A stretch of 64,000 nucleotides of DNA from Rotaria sp. Silwood1 (lineage: Eukaryota > Rotifera > Eurotatoria > Philodinida > Philodinidae), in assembly GCA_905250075.1 (NCBI GenBank), contig CAJNOP010000086.1, forward strand, positions 372,001 through 436,000. The letters run 5' to 3'. The notes below the pieces were generated by a model. The model was not told the origin of the DNA and searched no databases. It worked only from the letters and a program-made list of their open reading frames with translations. Shown here piece after piece: positions 35,303 to 46,945 of this stretch. Numbering within the stretch: the stretch's first letter is position 1; each line of letters starts with the position of its first letter. Position numbers and translations under genes: made by a program.

Positions 35303-36355
35303 ATGTTGAACAAAGCGGAAGTCAATGGGGAAATTTTACTGGTTTTGAAACCAAAAAAAGTTCGTTGTGCATTTATCCGAAAGGTTTGTAATGATCGCCG
35401 CTAACAGAAAAAAAAAGAATTTTATTTAAAATAGGTTTATTTAATTCTCTTGATTCAATTATCGTTTACATTTGGTCTTATTGCCGTATATCGTTTTATG
35501 TATGTTGTTTTTTGTCTAATGAAAGATATTAAAAGTGAATATATGACATAAATATATTGTGGGTCATCAATTCATGAATATGTGCGAAGTTCAGATGGTA
35601 AATGGCTTTATTTAACATCATACTTTGTTTTTTTTTGGTTACTTATTTTATCTTGGTTGGTTCGAAAAGTGCAGCACGAAAATTTCCACTTAATTTTATT
35701 TTACTCTCTATTATGATAAAAGAGAATAATAAAATATAAATTATTTCGAAAATAAGTTTTTTAAATTTTAGACATTATCAATGAGTTATTTGGTATGATT
35801 TGATTGAAATATAATTATTTACTCATTAAATTTGTTTTCTATGAAAACTTTAGCTCGGTATGATTTCAACATATGATAAAATTGAATCAGTCTTAAGTGC
35901 TGTTGGTATAACAACATTTGTTTATTTGGAAGTTACATTATTTTCATTTCAAACAAAATATGATTTTACATCATGTTTTGGAGTTTTATTTGTTATTATA
36001 TTGGTAGTTTTAGCTTTCACATTTATTTGTATTTTTACTTTTTCAAAAGTAAGTATTTGAATGAAATTAAATATTAATATTATATTTTCTGTAAATATTA
36101 ATTTTTTTAAGATAATGTTTACAATTTATGCTGAATTAGGAGCTATGGCTTTTTCTATTGTAAATATCAACAATTAAGAAATTGAAAGAAATTATTTTCT
36201 ATGTTTAGTTCTTGGCTGTTGATACACAATTAATTATGGGTGGAAAGCAAGATGAACTAAGTGCTGAAGATTATATTTTTGCGTCACTTATGCTTTATCT
36301 CGATATTGCTCAAATATTTATGTTGATTCTTTCATTGTTCGGCGTTCGAAAATGA
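35303..36355 (+). pseudogene. Decayed Lifeguard/TMBIM (Bax-inhibitor-1 superfamily) gene
   Basis: Segments match the Lifeguard family in order: GSQWGNFTGFETK, then VRCAFIRKVYLILLIQLSFT, a segment with SDGKWLYLTSYFVFFWLLIL, SMSYL, GMISTYDKIESVLSAVGITT, TIYAELGAMAFSI, AVDTQLIMGGKQDELSAED and YIFASLMLYLDIAQIF, with a stop at 36353-36355. Several short introns are recognisable: GTTTGT...AAATAG near 35385-35433, GTATGA...TTTAG near 35792-35853, GTAAGT...TTAAG near 36049-36111, and GTAAAT...TTTAG near 36160-36208. Damage: an A7 run near 35353-35359 shifts the frame between GFETK and VRCAF; after LILF the frame meets TGA near 35714 with no GT donor; and no initiating exon was found. Working relatives are multi-pass membrane proteins that modulate cell death and calcium. 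The 3' half is still well preserved, so decay is recent. Confidence 0.68.
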
Positions 36356-37780
36356 AATGTGCTTTTGCACATCTTTGAGACTAATTATGTTTATTAGCAA
36401 TTATTTTTCCTAATGAACATTAAATTTTTGATTTTCTAAAATGTCATCTAAAAACATTTTAACATATACACTTAATTATGTTTGTGAAGAAAAATAAATT
36501 TACAGTCATAAGTAAAATCTAGAAAAATAGGATTTATGTGTATCTAAGGTTTTTTCATAAGTAAAACTTTATAAAGCTTGATTGTAAACATTAATTCGAG
36601 TTCTATTGCTTTGTTTAGACTAAGAGAGAGAAAGTCAATTATAAGAAAACATATTTTACGGCGTTCAATCCCTTGTTGAAAAGATTGACTGTTTGTAGTC
36701 TTTCTGATGACACTTGTCTCACAAAACAAAAAAAAATGTTACATTAGTGCTAACATTATGTTTGTATGCAATGAATCTTATCAGTCTTCACTAGACCTGT
36801 TAGCAATGATATCTGTAACATTACTACTTGAATATTCATCACTCTTTCTTTTTTCTTTTTTATCTTCTTCATTTTTATGTAGAATATACGTTTTTTAGAT
36901 CTTTATGGTTACGTACAAATATCAAGAATCAAACTTATATGAGAGAGCCATCAGTATAATATTTTGTTAATCATGTTTTTTTTTTCTAATCCATTGACTG
37001 AAGCAGACTATTCTTTGGTAGTTATATAGAATAATGAAGTTTAAAAATAATTGCCACATACATATATATATTAGTTCGATTAGTTCCTAACCAGAACTAT
37101 ATATCTGACCAGAATCACTGGAAAAATCTCTGAAAATTTGTTCTTGTCACCAAAAATAATGTTAAGGCCTCATCACGTCAATCTAAAATTGATTTCGTCA
37201 CCTCTTCATCGTAAACAAATTAAAAACATAAGTGAGAATATTTTCTGAGTTTGCTTGTTCTCATATGCAAACTTTTGTTCACTCTTGGAGAAAGTCAGGT
37301 ATTTAGCAAAAATAAAACAATTGTAAATATTGGATGTTGCCATATGAATTTCTACTCATGAAGTAGCCGATTGTATGGTGTATGCTGTACAAAAGCATAA
37401 CAGGATGTTATTAATTCACGAAAGTAATATTGTGCTCATACATAAATTGAACGTGTACTTGCATGAGAAGTTTGATTATATGAATAACTAGATTACTTTC
37501 AAAATGACATTTACCATGTATGCGAATTCCTGTAGGACAAATTTTTGAATATGTTTTGAAAAACCTCTCACAAACAAAAATATCAAGGTGTAAAGATAAG
37601 CATTAAGACGATTTACAAAAGGAATGAATACTAAAGGAATTGAATCAATGTCCTCACCATGACTTTCAGATGATAACGATTGGAACTCTAAAATATACAA
37701 CGACAAAAAGCTATTTGAAAAATGTACAGCCTATTTTCATCAAAATTCAGCATTAATATCGGTCTTTCTGATTGAATTCT
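36356..37780. other. Gene-free stretch
   Basis: No gene, hairpin or repeat is supported. The frames at 36544-36729 (-), 36707-36898 (+) and 37488-37706 (-) show no family features. Confidence 0.45.
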
Positions 37781-39022
37781 TCAAATCACAGATGATTGTT
37801 CCATCATGTACTGCATGAAGAGTACAAATCCGCATTGAATTCCAATAATCAATTGAATCGATACCTCTCTTGTTCTACTTGTGATATTAGTAGTTGTTGT
37901 TGTTTTTGTTGTCGCAGTAGTGATTGTTGTTGTGGTGGTGGTGGTGGTAGTGATGGTTGGCATCAAAATTCCCCTGGCCGCCAACAAATGTCGCACTTCG
38001 ATGGCCGTGATCACGTTGTTACACATGGGCATGTTGCATGTGTATGTTAATGATGTTTCATTTTCCGTTTCGGACATCGACTTGGTTTCTATGATAACAC
38101 CGTAAGGATTGGGAATGGAACTTTCAGGAACACATTTTCGCACTGAGTTCGAACCATCTCTGTTGATAAATTGACAGAAACCACGAGGGCAGGAGACTGG
38201 TTTATTTTGATTGTCAGCACATTGCAGGTTAGAAGAATTTGCAACAGGGTCATACAAACGTGCGACCAGATTAGCCCAGAGATTTTCATAGTTGAGATTT
38301 CGTGCTAAAGCAAAAGAGTATCTAATTTATAAGTAATTCAATAAAAAGAATACTTGATCTTTAATATGTTTCACAAAAATCCGCTAGAAACAATGAAGAC
38401 TGCACCTTTTTTTCCTGAAACATTTATTCGAGTACAAATTATTCCAATTTTTTTGTTTACAAGTTGTATACGGACGAAAGACTCAACTATATTGCTGGTG
38501 TGTCCATTATTGCTCTCTTCTTCTTGTGACACATACCGTGTCATTATAAGTTATTTATGGGGAACGAATATTGAGAATTCTTCTCTTCATGCTCTCTCAC
38601 TCTATGATCAGGTCTTTAAATGTCATCCATTTGCATAGCTTACCATTTGAGTAAACATTGCCGAGAACATCAGTTCTGCAAGAATCGTCGTTGAAACATA
38701 TCATTCGATAGATTCGTTCCACTTTGCTTTCAGTTAACCAGATCATTATAGTGTTCGTCAGAATACGTGGTGTGTTCGACAGTATCAACTGCTCTCTACC
38801 ATTGGCGTCAAATTGTACAGAAGCTTCCTTCTTTGCATAATGAACATTCAGTGTAAACAAACAACTTGAACTTCCCACATCTACTGGAACACATTCTGGT
38901 CGAGACGCATTGATAATCTCTGACGAACTCATATTCAGTATTTGATTACAACGAGGACACTCAAGAGCGAATGCTAGAAAAGTGAAATGGAAAGTAATGA
39001 GACATTCCAGTACTAAAGACAT
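37781..39022 (-). CDS. Ly6/uPAR-like secreted protein, probably GPI-anchored (2 exons)
   Basis: Exons 39022-38644 and 38304-37781 join across a 339-bp intron (donor GTAAGC, acceptor TTTAG) in frame; the product is 300 residues. It starts with a signal peptide (about 1-19, ending FAFALEC). Cysteine-bearing segments follow: ECPRCNQ near the mature N-terminus, a middle set (CFNDDSC; LQCADNQ; SCPRGFC; RKCVPE), and YTCNMPMCNN near residue 220, which resembles the closing Cys-Asn of three-finger Ly6 domains. A Thr run of about 30 residues (TTTTTTT...) forms a stalk. The C-terminus is hydrophobic (IQLIIGIQCGFVLFM), as expected for a GPI attachment signal. Function is unknown; surface receptor or adhesion roles are common in the family. 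Its first exon lies in the inverted duplication 38890-39972. Confidence 0.65.
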
Positions 39023-39972
39023 CTCTCAACTTTCAATGCTAACAAGAGTGTGATCGAAGAGCTTTTAACAGAAACTAGATATGTTCACTCTTTTTTTTCT
39101 TTAACAGGAAATGTGTGAAAACATTTACTAAATCTATATATGCAGATAGGCAGGTATTTGCATATGTCATATTGACTTGATAATTTTTTTTTCGCTTGAT
39201 AACAACAACAAGACGTAAAAATAATGACAGATAATGTGAACCGTGATAATATTGATAAATTTTCTATAAACTTGTTTTAACAACAGCAAATATTCTTAAT
39301 AAAAAAAAAATGAGAGAATTCACTTATGCAAAAAAAAACTGCACAACTAAATTCTGTAATGACTAACTTGGTGTTCAAGAGATACTGACATTGTGGATAA
39401 AAACAGAACCAGTGAAGAAAAATCATTTCATCGTATAGTAAAAATACGTTGTTTCGCTAGTTTGAAACAGCCTATATGTGTACTACATAAAGAATGAAAC
39501 AAAAAAATCACTTGTTGTTTACATAATATTGTCATTATTGAACAGTGCTAAAATGTAATTGCACCATGTCAGTATATCTTGAACATAAATTCTGTCATAT
39601 TTTTATCACGGACATTTGCTGCTGCTAAAATGACAATCTACATTATCTGTAATTATCATTGGGCCTTGTTGTTGTTGTTATCAAGTGAAACAAAATTTAT
39701 CAAGTCAATGTCACGTATGCAAATACCTGCCTATCTGCACATATAGATTCAGTAAATGTTTGCAGACATTTCCCATTAAAGAAAAAAAATAGTGAACATA
39801 TTTAGTTTCTCTTAAAATCCCTTCGATCACATTCTTGTTAGCATTCAAAGTTGAGATATCTCATTACTTTCCATCTCACCTTCCTAGCATTAGCTCTTGA
39901 GTGTCCTCACTTTAAACAAACAGTGAGTATGAGTTCGTCAGAGATTATTAATGCATCTGGACCAAGATGTGA
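38890..39972. repeat. Large inverted duplication of the 5' end and upstream region of the Ly6-like gene
   Basis: The left arm (38890-39396) read in reverse matches the right arm (39564-39972) over several hundred bases with substitutions and indels. Shared words include CAAATACCTGCCTATCTGCA, CGATCACACTCTTGTTAGCA (one change), CTCATTACTTTCCAT, GAGTTCGTCAGAGATTAT and, near the centre, TTCAAGATATACTGACAT. The centre is about 160 bases near 39480. The right arm stops at a GT/AC hairpin (39966-40020). Confidence 0.8.
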
Positions 39973-40042
39973 GTGCTGTTCTATTCTTCAACAACACAAC
40001 CACATCCATACCCAACACTGTCGAATAACTGATCTAGAGTAG
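39851..40042 (+). pseudogene. Inverted, truncated copy of Ly6-like gene exon 1
   Basis: It encodes LITFHLTFLALALECPHFKQ and MSSSEIINASGPRC, clearly the signal peptide and mature start of the gene at 39022, on the opposite strand. The original ATG and about 25 bases around it are deleted; the frame now opens only at TTG. After about 39972 the homology ends and the frame runs into the GT/AC hairpin, so the copy cannot make the protein. Confidence 0.75.
39966..40020. repeat. GT/AC hairpin locus at duplication breakpoint
   Basis: G-rich arm GATGTGAGTGCTGTT and C-rich arm CAACCACATCCATACCCAAC. The match between the inverted gene copies ends within the first bases of this locus. Confidence 0.55.
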
Positions 40043-40391
40043 TGAAATGTGACAGTCATTTCCTGTTAACCATGACATGCTTTCATATATATATAATATT
40101 TCTTCTTTATGCAAAATCGTCTTAGTATTAGTTAATTTCATATTAAAAAATGCAAGATTGTCTGTTATTCATTGCTACTTTTTTCTAAGAATGTGCTGTT
40201 AGATCAAACAATCGTTTCTTTCTAGTTTATATCGATAAAAAATATAATTAAATATTTAAGTTTTTGAATAAATGCACTTTAACTCGTGTTTTTTTTTTTA
40301 TTTCGAACTTCAATATAAGCGTAAAGACAACATTCAATATAATCGATCATTTTCATTGTAAATAGATGTTGTCAACTATTCATTTAATTGT

Positions 40392-41140
40392 GAAATGATG
40401 AAATAATTTCTCATGATTAATTTATTTCTTCTGATTTTTGAATGATTTCATTATCTGCTGTTGGACTATGAATACACAATGAACGAAAATATTGATTACA
40501 ATCATTGCTATTTTTCTTTCAAATATCTTTGACAAATAATTCAATATTCATATTATTTATGAAACATACTTTAAGATATGTTATATGAGAGCAAAGTCTA
40601 ATAAGAAAATCAACTTCTTCAATTATATCTTCAATAGATAAACATCTGGAATGTGAATACGTCACAGAAATAATTTTAACTATATCAAGTGCAGATGATT
40701 TATGTATTATTTCAATGAATATATCAGAATAGATGCTTTTTTATTCATCACGAGGACGATCCACAAGTATAAGTCAAGTAGACTTTGAGAGTTCAATGAA
40801 GAACTTGATATCATACTTTCTTTCTTAAGAAAAAGAACAAAAATATGTATATTTATATATATATTATAAGAGGTTCTTTTCAATGTACTTGAATGAACGA
40901 ATCGTGTAAACATACTCGAAAGAATCCATTTTAACTTCAAATATTCATTGTTGTTCAGTTCAAAACGATGAATTAAATTGATGTGAAGGTCCAAAATTTG
41001 TTAAAGATCCAAGTTCAGAATCATCAATTTATTAATGATGTTCTAAATAATATTCTTCTAATTCAAACAAATAATCTGAAATTAATTTTTTCCATCAATC
41101 ATCATCAAAATAATCTTTATCTTCAGAAAAATCATCATAC
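40392..41140 (-). pseudogene. Degenerate F-box/LRR-like coding remnant
   Basis: The minus strand holds a protein-like stretch (about 40720 down to 40390) with IFIEIIHKSSALDIVKI, EEVDFLIRLCSHITYLKVCF and YFRSLCIHSPTADNEII. These resemble the leucine-rich C-terminal region of multicopy F-box-like proteins in bdelloids, from memory of the family style. A TGA interrupts it near 40525. Upstream pieces (to about 41140) contain an acidic segment with stops. No intact frame remains. The assignment is tentative. Confidence 0.35.
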
Positions 41141-41143
41141 GTA

Positions 41144-41232
41144 ATGGATGGATGTGGGTATGAGTTGAGTGTCAATGATGATCTTCTTTCCTTCACACAT
41201 ACATGCCCATACCCACAGCCACACTTACACTC
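41144..41232. repeat. GT/AC hairpin locus
   Basis: G-rich arm ATGGATGGATGTGGGTATGA and a long C-rich arm with CATGCCCATACCCACAGCCA then CACTTACAC, spacer about 30 bases. Confidence 0.65.
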
Positions 41233-41614
41233 TACATAGAGATGATCATCAAAATCATAAGCATGTATCTGTAGATTGAATGCACATTAAACTTCGATTA
41301 TTTTCTTTATTTGAATTAAAATCTTACAAGGAGTACTTCGCTTGAGAGCAACATTGTAAAAATGTCACTGCCAGACTGTTCATAATTATACTATGTCTCA
41401 GTTTTGATCTTGCACATTTACTTTCACGAATAAACCAACTAACACATGGCAAGAAATTGTTTAACATACATGCACATGTACATGTCTTCGATAATAAACG
41501 AAAGAAAGAAAGAAAAAGAAGAGCAACAAAAGATAACAGCATAAATAAAAATGAATACAGAGTGATAGTATGGCTATTGTCTTACATGATTCTTATCATC
41601 ATCGCCAGTTGTAG

Positions 41615-42672
41615 TCAAGGTCCTACGTTCAGAAAAATGTTGATTACGTTGCTATCCGAATTTAAGACAACAATATCTAGTCGAGTATCCCCGTTGAAGT
41701 CAGCAATACCGATCGCATTAGGAGCGTAAGCAGTTGAGAAGAATCTCGTCGGCAAGTAAAACGTTCCATCACATTTACCAATGAGTACACCAACTTTACT
41801 ACTTCCATAGTTGACATAGCCGACTACAACATCAGGTATACCATCTATATTCATATCAGCAACAGCAATTGAGCGTGGTTGAGGAACACCTGCCAGAAAT
41901 GTATTTGCTGTTGCAAAACTCCCATTACCCTTTCCCAAAAGGACGCTCATAGTATGATTGTTGAAGTTGGCAACAATAAGATCGATGTAAGAGTCACCGT
42001 CGAAGTAGCCAGCAGCGATTGACGCTGGAGCATCTCCAACAGCATAGTTTGTTGCATTTTCAAAAGTTCCATTAACTGTTCCAAGAAGAATACTCACTGT
42101 GTCACTGTCAAAGTTAGCAACTGCAAGATCAGCATAGTTGTCACCATTGAATTTGCCAGAAACCATCGCAAATGGATTTGCTCCAACACGGAAACCTTGC
42201 CGAACAATGAAACTTCCAGTTTTATTTGCCAAATGTAAAGTCACCGAGTTGTCATCAGTCAGTGCGACAGCAAAATCTAAGTAATTATCACCGTTAAAAT
42301 CATCAACAACAACAAATCTTTTTCGATAAGAGTCATAATAGTTGTATTGCACGACAAACGTTCCATTACCAAAACCAGAAAATATTTTCACAGATCCATA
42401 GTCGGCTGAGACGGATACAAAGTCTAAATTAGTATCGTTATTGAAGTCCCCACCAGCGACTGCGACTGGATGCCAATTAGTATCAAAAACAGTGGTTCCG
42501 TTGAACTGTCCAGTACCATCTCCCAAAAACAGTTCACCCCGTTGTCCGTGATATTCAGCAAGTATCAAATCTAGCTTATTGTCATTGTTAACGTCACCAA
42601 TCAATACTGAAATCGGGTACCAGTAAGAAGGAGTTGTAGCACGAAGTGAAAGCGTCGGCGAGCTATGTATAA
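41615..42672 (-). CDS. FG-GAP/VCBS beta-propeller protein, 3' exon
   Basis: The exon encodes 351 residues plus a stop, entered through an acceptor TTTCTTTCAG|TT at 42672; the upstream in-frame ATG would lie in the intron. It holds seven FG-GAP-type repeats, each with a calcium-loop DxNxDxxxD-like motif: DVNNDNKLD, DFNNDTNLD, DFNGDNYLD, KFNGDNYAD, YFDGDSYID, DMNIDGIPD and DFNGDTRLD, plus recurring LLGxGNGxF strands. This is the count for a seven-bladed, integrin-alpha-like propeller. Many N-x-T sequons suggest an extracellular protein, yet this exon has no signal peptide, so at least one 5' exon is missing. The PAN-like exon at 45875-46202 has a matching splice phase and would supply a signal peptide. 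The C-terminus (INIFLNVGP) ends just after the last blade, without a membrane anchor. Confidence 0.8.
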
Positions 42673-45600
42673 CTGAAAGAAATGACAATCTAGCGAAGAT
42701 CTATAAAAGGGTCTTCAGTACGAAAGAAAGTGGATAAGGATATATGCAGTATCTGTTTTTAATATGACTTAATTTCACAATTTTTGAGGGATTATTCGAG
42801 CCATAGCTATCTCTGAAGAGAAAAATGGACGACCTAAAGACTTCATGAGTTGCATTGAAATCGATGATGATTATCAAAAATTTCATCCTTTTTTGTCCAT
42901 GTGAGTGCTTCGAAATAATTTACCGTTTGCCAATCAACTTTATATTTCTGTTAATAATCAGCTAGCAGCCTATTTATGCATATATTTTGTATTATTATTT
43001 GTTTTAGCATTAATTGAAGTAAGTTGTATATCTAATTCCATTGTAAGGATATTTTTATTAATAGAGTAATATATTTTTTGTTTAAATTAGCCTATCTGAT
43101 TAGTCATATTCATCATCTTCATTGTTGCTATTATCTTTATAATGATGCCTTTTCCACCTGACGTCTCTAATCAATGAAAAGTAGTTTTCCAATCATTCAA
43201 CAATGAATTATTAGATAAATATTGTTGCAACAACTAAATTTCCTATGCTTTCTCAAAATCATGACCTTCTTCGCTTTATTGAAGTTGAAATTCAAAATAT
43301 GATTCAAGTTACTGGAAGTTACATTAAACAAATTAAACGATTGCATATCTTTCATGATCTTATTAAAATTTTAAAACACAGCTGAATAATAGCATCATCT
43401 TAGACGATCAAGTAGAAAGCCGAAGAAACAATTTTCACTGTTATAAAAAAAAAGTCGTTTGCTACTACATTCACTCTTTTGTTATGCATGAATAGTTGTC
43501 AGAAAGCGTAAAAAATATGCAATCGTCCGACATTTGTTTGAAGAGGCATCTATACTTTGTAGTTTTACACAAGTTTCGAGTAACAAAGAGGAACATCATG
43601 TGTAGGAAATTTGTTTTATTACAATTGTAGTCTCAAATAAATTATACTGCTTCTGATATGGGAACTGTTTACTTAGTATTCTTTATCAAAGATTTAGAGA
43701 TTGGACTTTTTCCTTGCTCTCTTAGTGAGTAATACTAAGAATGATTGAAATTTAACAATCTAGAATTTTACAATATTGTCGAATCTTTTATTCTTTCCTC
43801 ATCATATCAACACCTTAATAACAGAAGTTATAAACGATTTATCAGAATGATGTTTTGAATTTAATATTTTATGACATGTCCATTAAGTAACTACTTTACA
43901 TAATTGAAAATAAGCTCCATCATCAGTTGCTTACTGTAATCAGTCACACTAATTGGGTGATCTCTACTCGAGCACTATAGACAACGTGCTTATCTAATAG
44001 GATACCTGCTCTAATGGAGTGAACAGTTGTGGGTGAAATTAGTCAAGATTGTGGTTTCACAAATAGTCTAATCAGAGAGCATAGCAAGGGCCGATGATCT
44101 GAAAGGGAGTGTTCATTTTCTGAATACAATGATAGAACCTTATATTCATCTCTTAACATTCTAACAAATCATTTTGAGGTTTAGTTATGTGAGAAAAATT
44201 CAGATTAATGTTTCTTATAAAAAAAAGTGTTGAATAATGAAAACGATGCGAAATACAGCACAAGAAGAAAATCTTTATCAACTAATTTTATCTGACTCAT
44301 AATTGTTTAAAATGGTTTATCATGGTTATATACGCAAAAAGTTGTTTTTGTTGAATTCGTAACGTAGTATCAATCGGAAATATTGATTGGAGTACTAATA
44401 AATAAATAAATACGAAGATTTTTAGTTCTGCCTATTTTTTTTTTTTTACAATTCATTGATACATTGAAGGTAAAGCAGAATCATAACAAGCAGACGACAC
44501 ATCACCGTTAATAAATGGTCATGAAGGTGACATGTGCATGAAAAATGTTGATGAGAATAGATCGTAATATTCACATGTAGGAATCAGAAGTGAAAAGTCG
44601 TAAATTAGCTCATGTTGATTGTTTTTATGAAAAAAACGACGGTTTTTACAATTTTCTTTGGATATGAAAATCATAATCATATATTTGTAAAGACTTTTCA
44701 AGGCGTCAAAATCGTCTCAATTCTGACTATTAATCTCGATTTATATAAAAGAATTATCGATTAATAGCAATGCAAAAGTGATTTTTCGAATATTCCAATA
44801 AACCATGATAAGTCAATAGCATTGCAAGAAACTTCACTAGTAAATCTACACATCAAAATGATCAATAATAATTATTTTTTGAAAAAATAACTGTTTTTTT
44901 TTTATTATTGACGGAGAGATGTAGAGGAGAAAATCATCTCTTTGGTCATTCACAAGATATTTGCACGAGTAGATGTTAAACAATGGTTATATACAGGCTG
45001 TTCACTATACGTATAGTTATTTCTATTATAATCAGGCTAGAAAACCTCGATTAACCATGACGAACTGCAATTAATCGTGAGTTTTCGTTCAGTTCAAACG
45101 ATATAGGAGATAAGAGAAATATCATCGCCATATCACATTACAATATTCATCAATGTTTCAAGACGAATTTCGAGAGGAATTAGGCGGTTTAATAAACTCT
45201 GTTTATTCATTTTTGTTTCAAATGGGCCTTAGTATGAACGATAATAGAAGAAAAAATGGCAGAGAAGTAGAACTTCTCACGATGTTTTCAGAATCTCTCA
45301 TAACTAGATTATATATTCCATTGTTTTTAAATGGAACTGGAAATAAGCTCACAATTTGAATATCTCTGTAGTGAATTTTTTCGAGTTTCAACAGAAAACT
45401 GGGTACTAAATTGCTTGTATTTTATCTATCGAATAAGACTTCTCCCTTTCGATGTATAAAAGTCCGTAATTTGACACAGAAAAAAAACTTCAAGAATATT
45501 CGGAAATGAATTCATCTAAGTTGGTTTTAATTAGCCGCAGTTATTCGGCTGCATAATAAATGGTCGTTTCCATTAACTGAGAAGCTTCATTACAGATCGA

Positions 45601-45874
45601 ATGAGTTCACTCATCTGAATCATTTTTTCAGAAATTGTTCAATAAACAAGTCCGAATGGAAAGAGCAGAGAACGAAGTACGCAATTATGAGGTGCTTTTA
45701 TCACTAGTCAAACTACCAGTACACATACTACATGAGAGCAAAACGAGAACATTTTCTCTTCGGAAAGTTTTAAACAGAGCTGATATAACTACAATAACAT
45801 CTTGCCGCGTTTCTGTTCTAGTTCGATATTAGTAATCTTAAAAAACGATCATTAAAAGCAAAAATAATACTTAC
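42673..45874. other. Stretch without a clear gene; possible long intron
   Basis: If the PAN-like and FG-GAP exons belong together this is their intron. On the plus strand about 42960-43400 there are coding-like scraps: a membrane-segment-like AYLCIYFVLLFVLALIE followed by a GTAAGT...TTAG pair, then ATTKFPMLSQNHDLLRFIE-like pieces with stops. They may be an old gene remnant; no family is assigned. Other short frames are not supported. Confidence 0.4.
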
Positions 45875-46202
45875 ATGGGTTTCGTGCAGTGATATAGACT
45901 GTTTCAGCAGTTTGATCAGCGATGAGTTCACCGTCGCTGAGTCGATCACCAAATAAATAACATGTTTTTTGACTAACTATAAAAGTGATAGTCTGACAAT
46001 AGTTTGATATGGAACAGGCCTTTAGACATTGCATTCGAGTTTGGCTCGATACTTGTTCACTTGCCAAACATGTAGAATAACGCCGAAAGCGCATTTGTGG
46101 TACCGCAATCATCTTAAAAGATTGAACGCCAGTTTGATTAACTGCCGAACAACTTGTAAATAACGTTATTAGAATAAATGCCAGTTTCAAGTTGAAGTTC
46201 AT
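45875..46202 (-). CDS. Signal-peptide plus PAN/apple-like domain, 5' exon (partial gene)
   Basis: From ATG 46202 the exon gives 109 residues and stops at a strong donor (CAT|GTAAGT) at 45875, so the coding region continues in another exon. Residues 1-20 form a signal peptide (LKLAFILITLFTSCSA). The remaining part has the look of a PAN/apple module: an RRYSTCLA segment, QCLKACSISNYCQTITF and QKTCYLFGDRL, with five cysteines in PAN-like order. The in-frame upstream Met (46244) would put extra residues before the signal and is not preferred. No exon follows within the next few hundred bases. The donor leaves one base, which fits the phase of the FG-GAP exon at 42672 and would give one secreted 461-residue protein; the join is inferred. 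Confidence 0.6.
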
Positions 46203-46883
46203 GTTATGCGACAGTAATATTACAAGAAGAAACAATTTTTTCAATCTTCTAAAAGTATACAGCCTTCTTTGTATTTCTTATTAAAGTAATGAGGTGCAAT
46301 CATTTTTTCTTCTCTTTTCTTTTTTTCTGAGTTTCGACATAAAAAATTAACAGCTTAAATACGAAGTAGTAACAACCGACGACAAAATGTAGAAAAAAAA
46401 AATTTCCTAAAGAATGACGAACTTCATTGTGAAATTCTTAATTTACAAATCTAAATAATAATAGTCAATATCACATAATAAAATATTTTTGTCTTCTTGT
46501 TCACTTGATTAGTCCTTGTGAAACGTGTAGCCAATTCAGTAAGAACAAAGAGAAATTATATGCATAATCGCTATTCTTAAAACAATATTGACGACGTGGA
46601 TCAGTGTCAGAAATATATTTGATAATACTATTTGTCTGAATTGTACATACGCTCATCAAATCCATTGGTTAATAGTTACATCGCTGAGAAGAATTTGACA
46701 GTCGTAGTCCGTTCATCGCCCAAAGAAAATTTTCGACGTTTTCATGCTAGATTCTTGATAGACTCAATATAGATGCTGCACGATTTCGCTCCTTTTACCT
46801 AAAGAAACGACTATATTCAGCGAGAAACGTATAGCCTCAAAATGACAAAGGTTTGATTGAATAAACTTTAATTAAAAATAGAT

Positions 46884-46945
46884 CTGTTAAGGGTGGGGTG
46901 CGAGTGCTGTTCATATCTGCACCCACAGCCACACCCCCAACAGAC
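46884..46945. repeat. GT/AC hairpin locus (one of the best palindromes)
   Basis: G-rich arm CTGTTAAGGGTGGGGTGCGA and C-rich arm ACCCACAGCCACACCCCCAA followed by CAG. The outer CTGTT/AACAG ends pair exactly and only about 10 bases separate the arms. Confidence 0.7.

Noticed and set aside
42701..42886. Minus-strand 61-residue frame considered as the signal-peptide exon of the FG-GAP gene
   Set aside because: No GT donor in the right phase after its hydrophobic start, and it runs into a stop before the FG-GAP acceptor.
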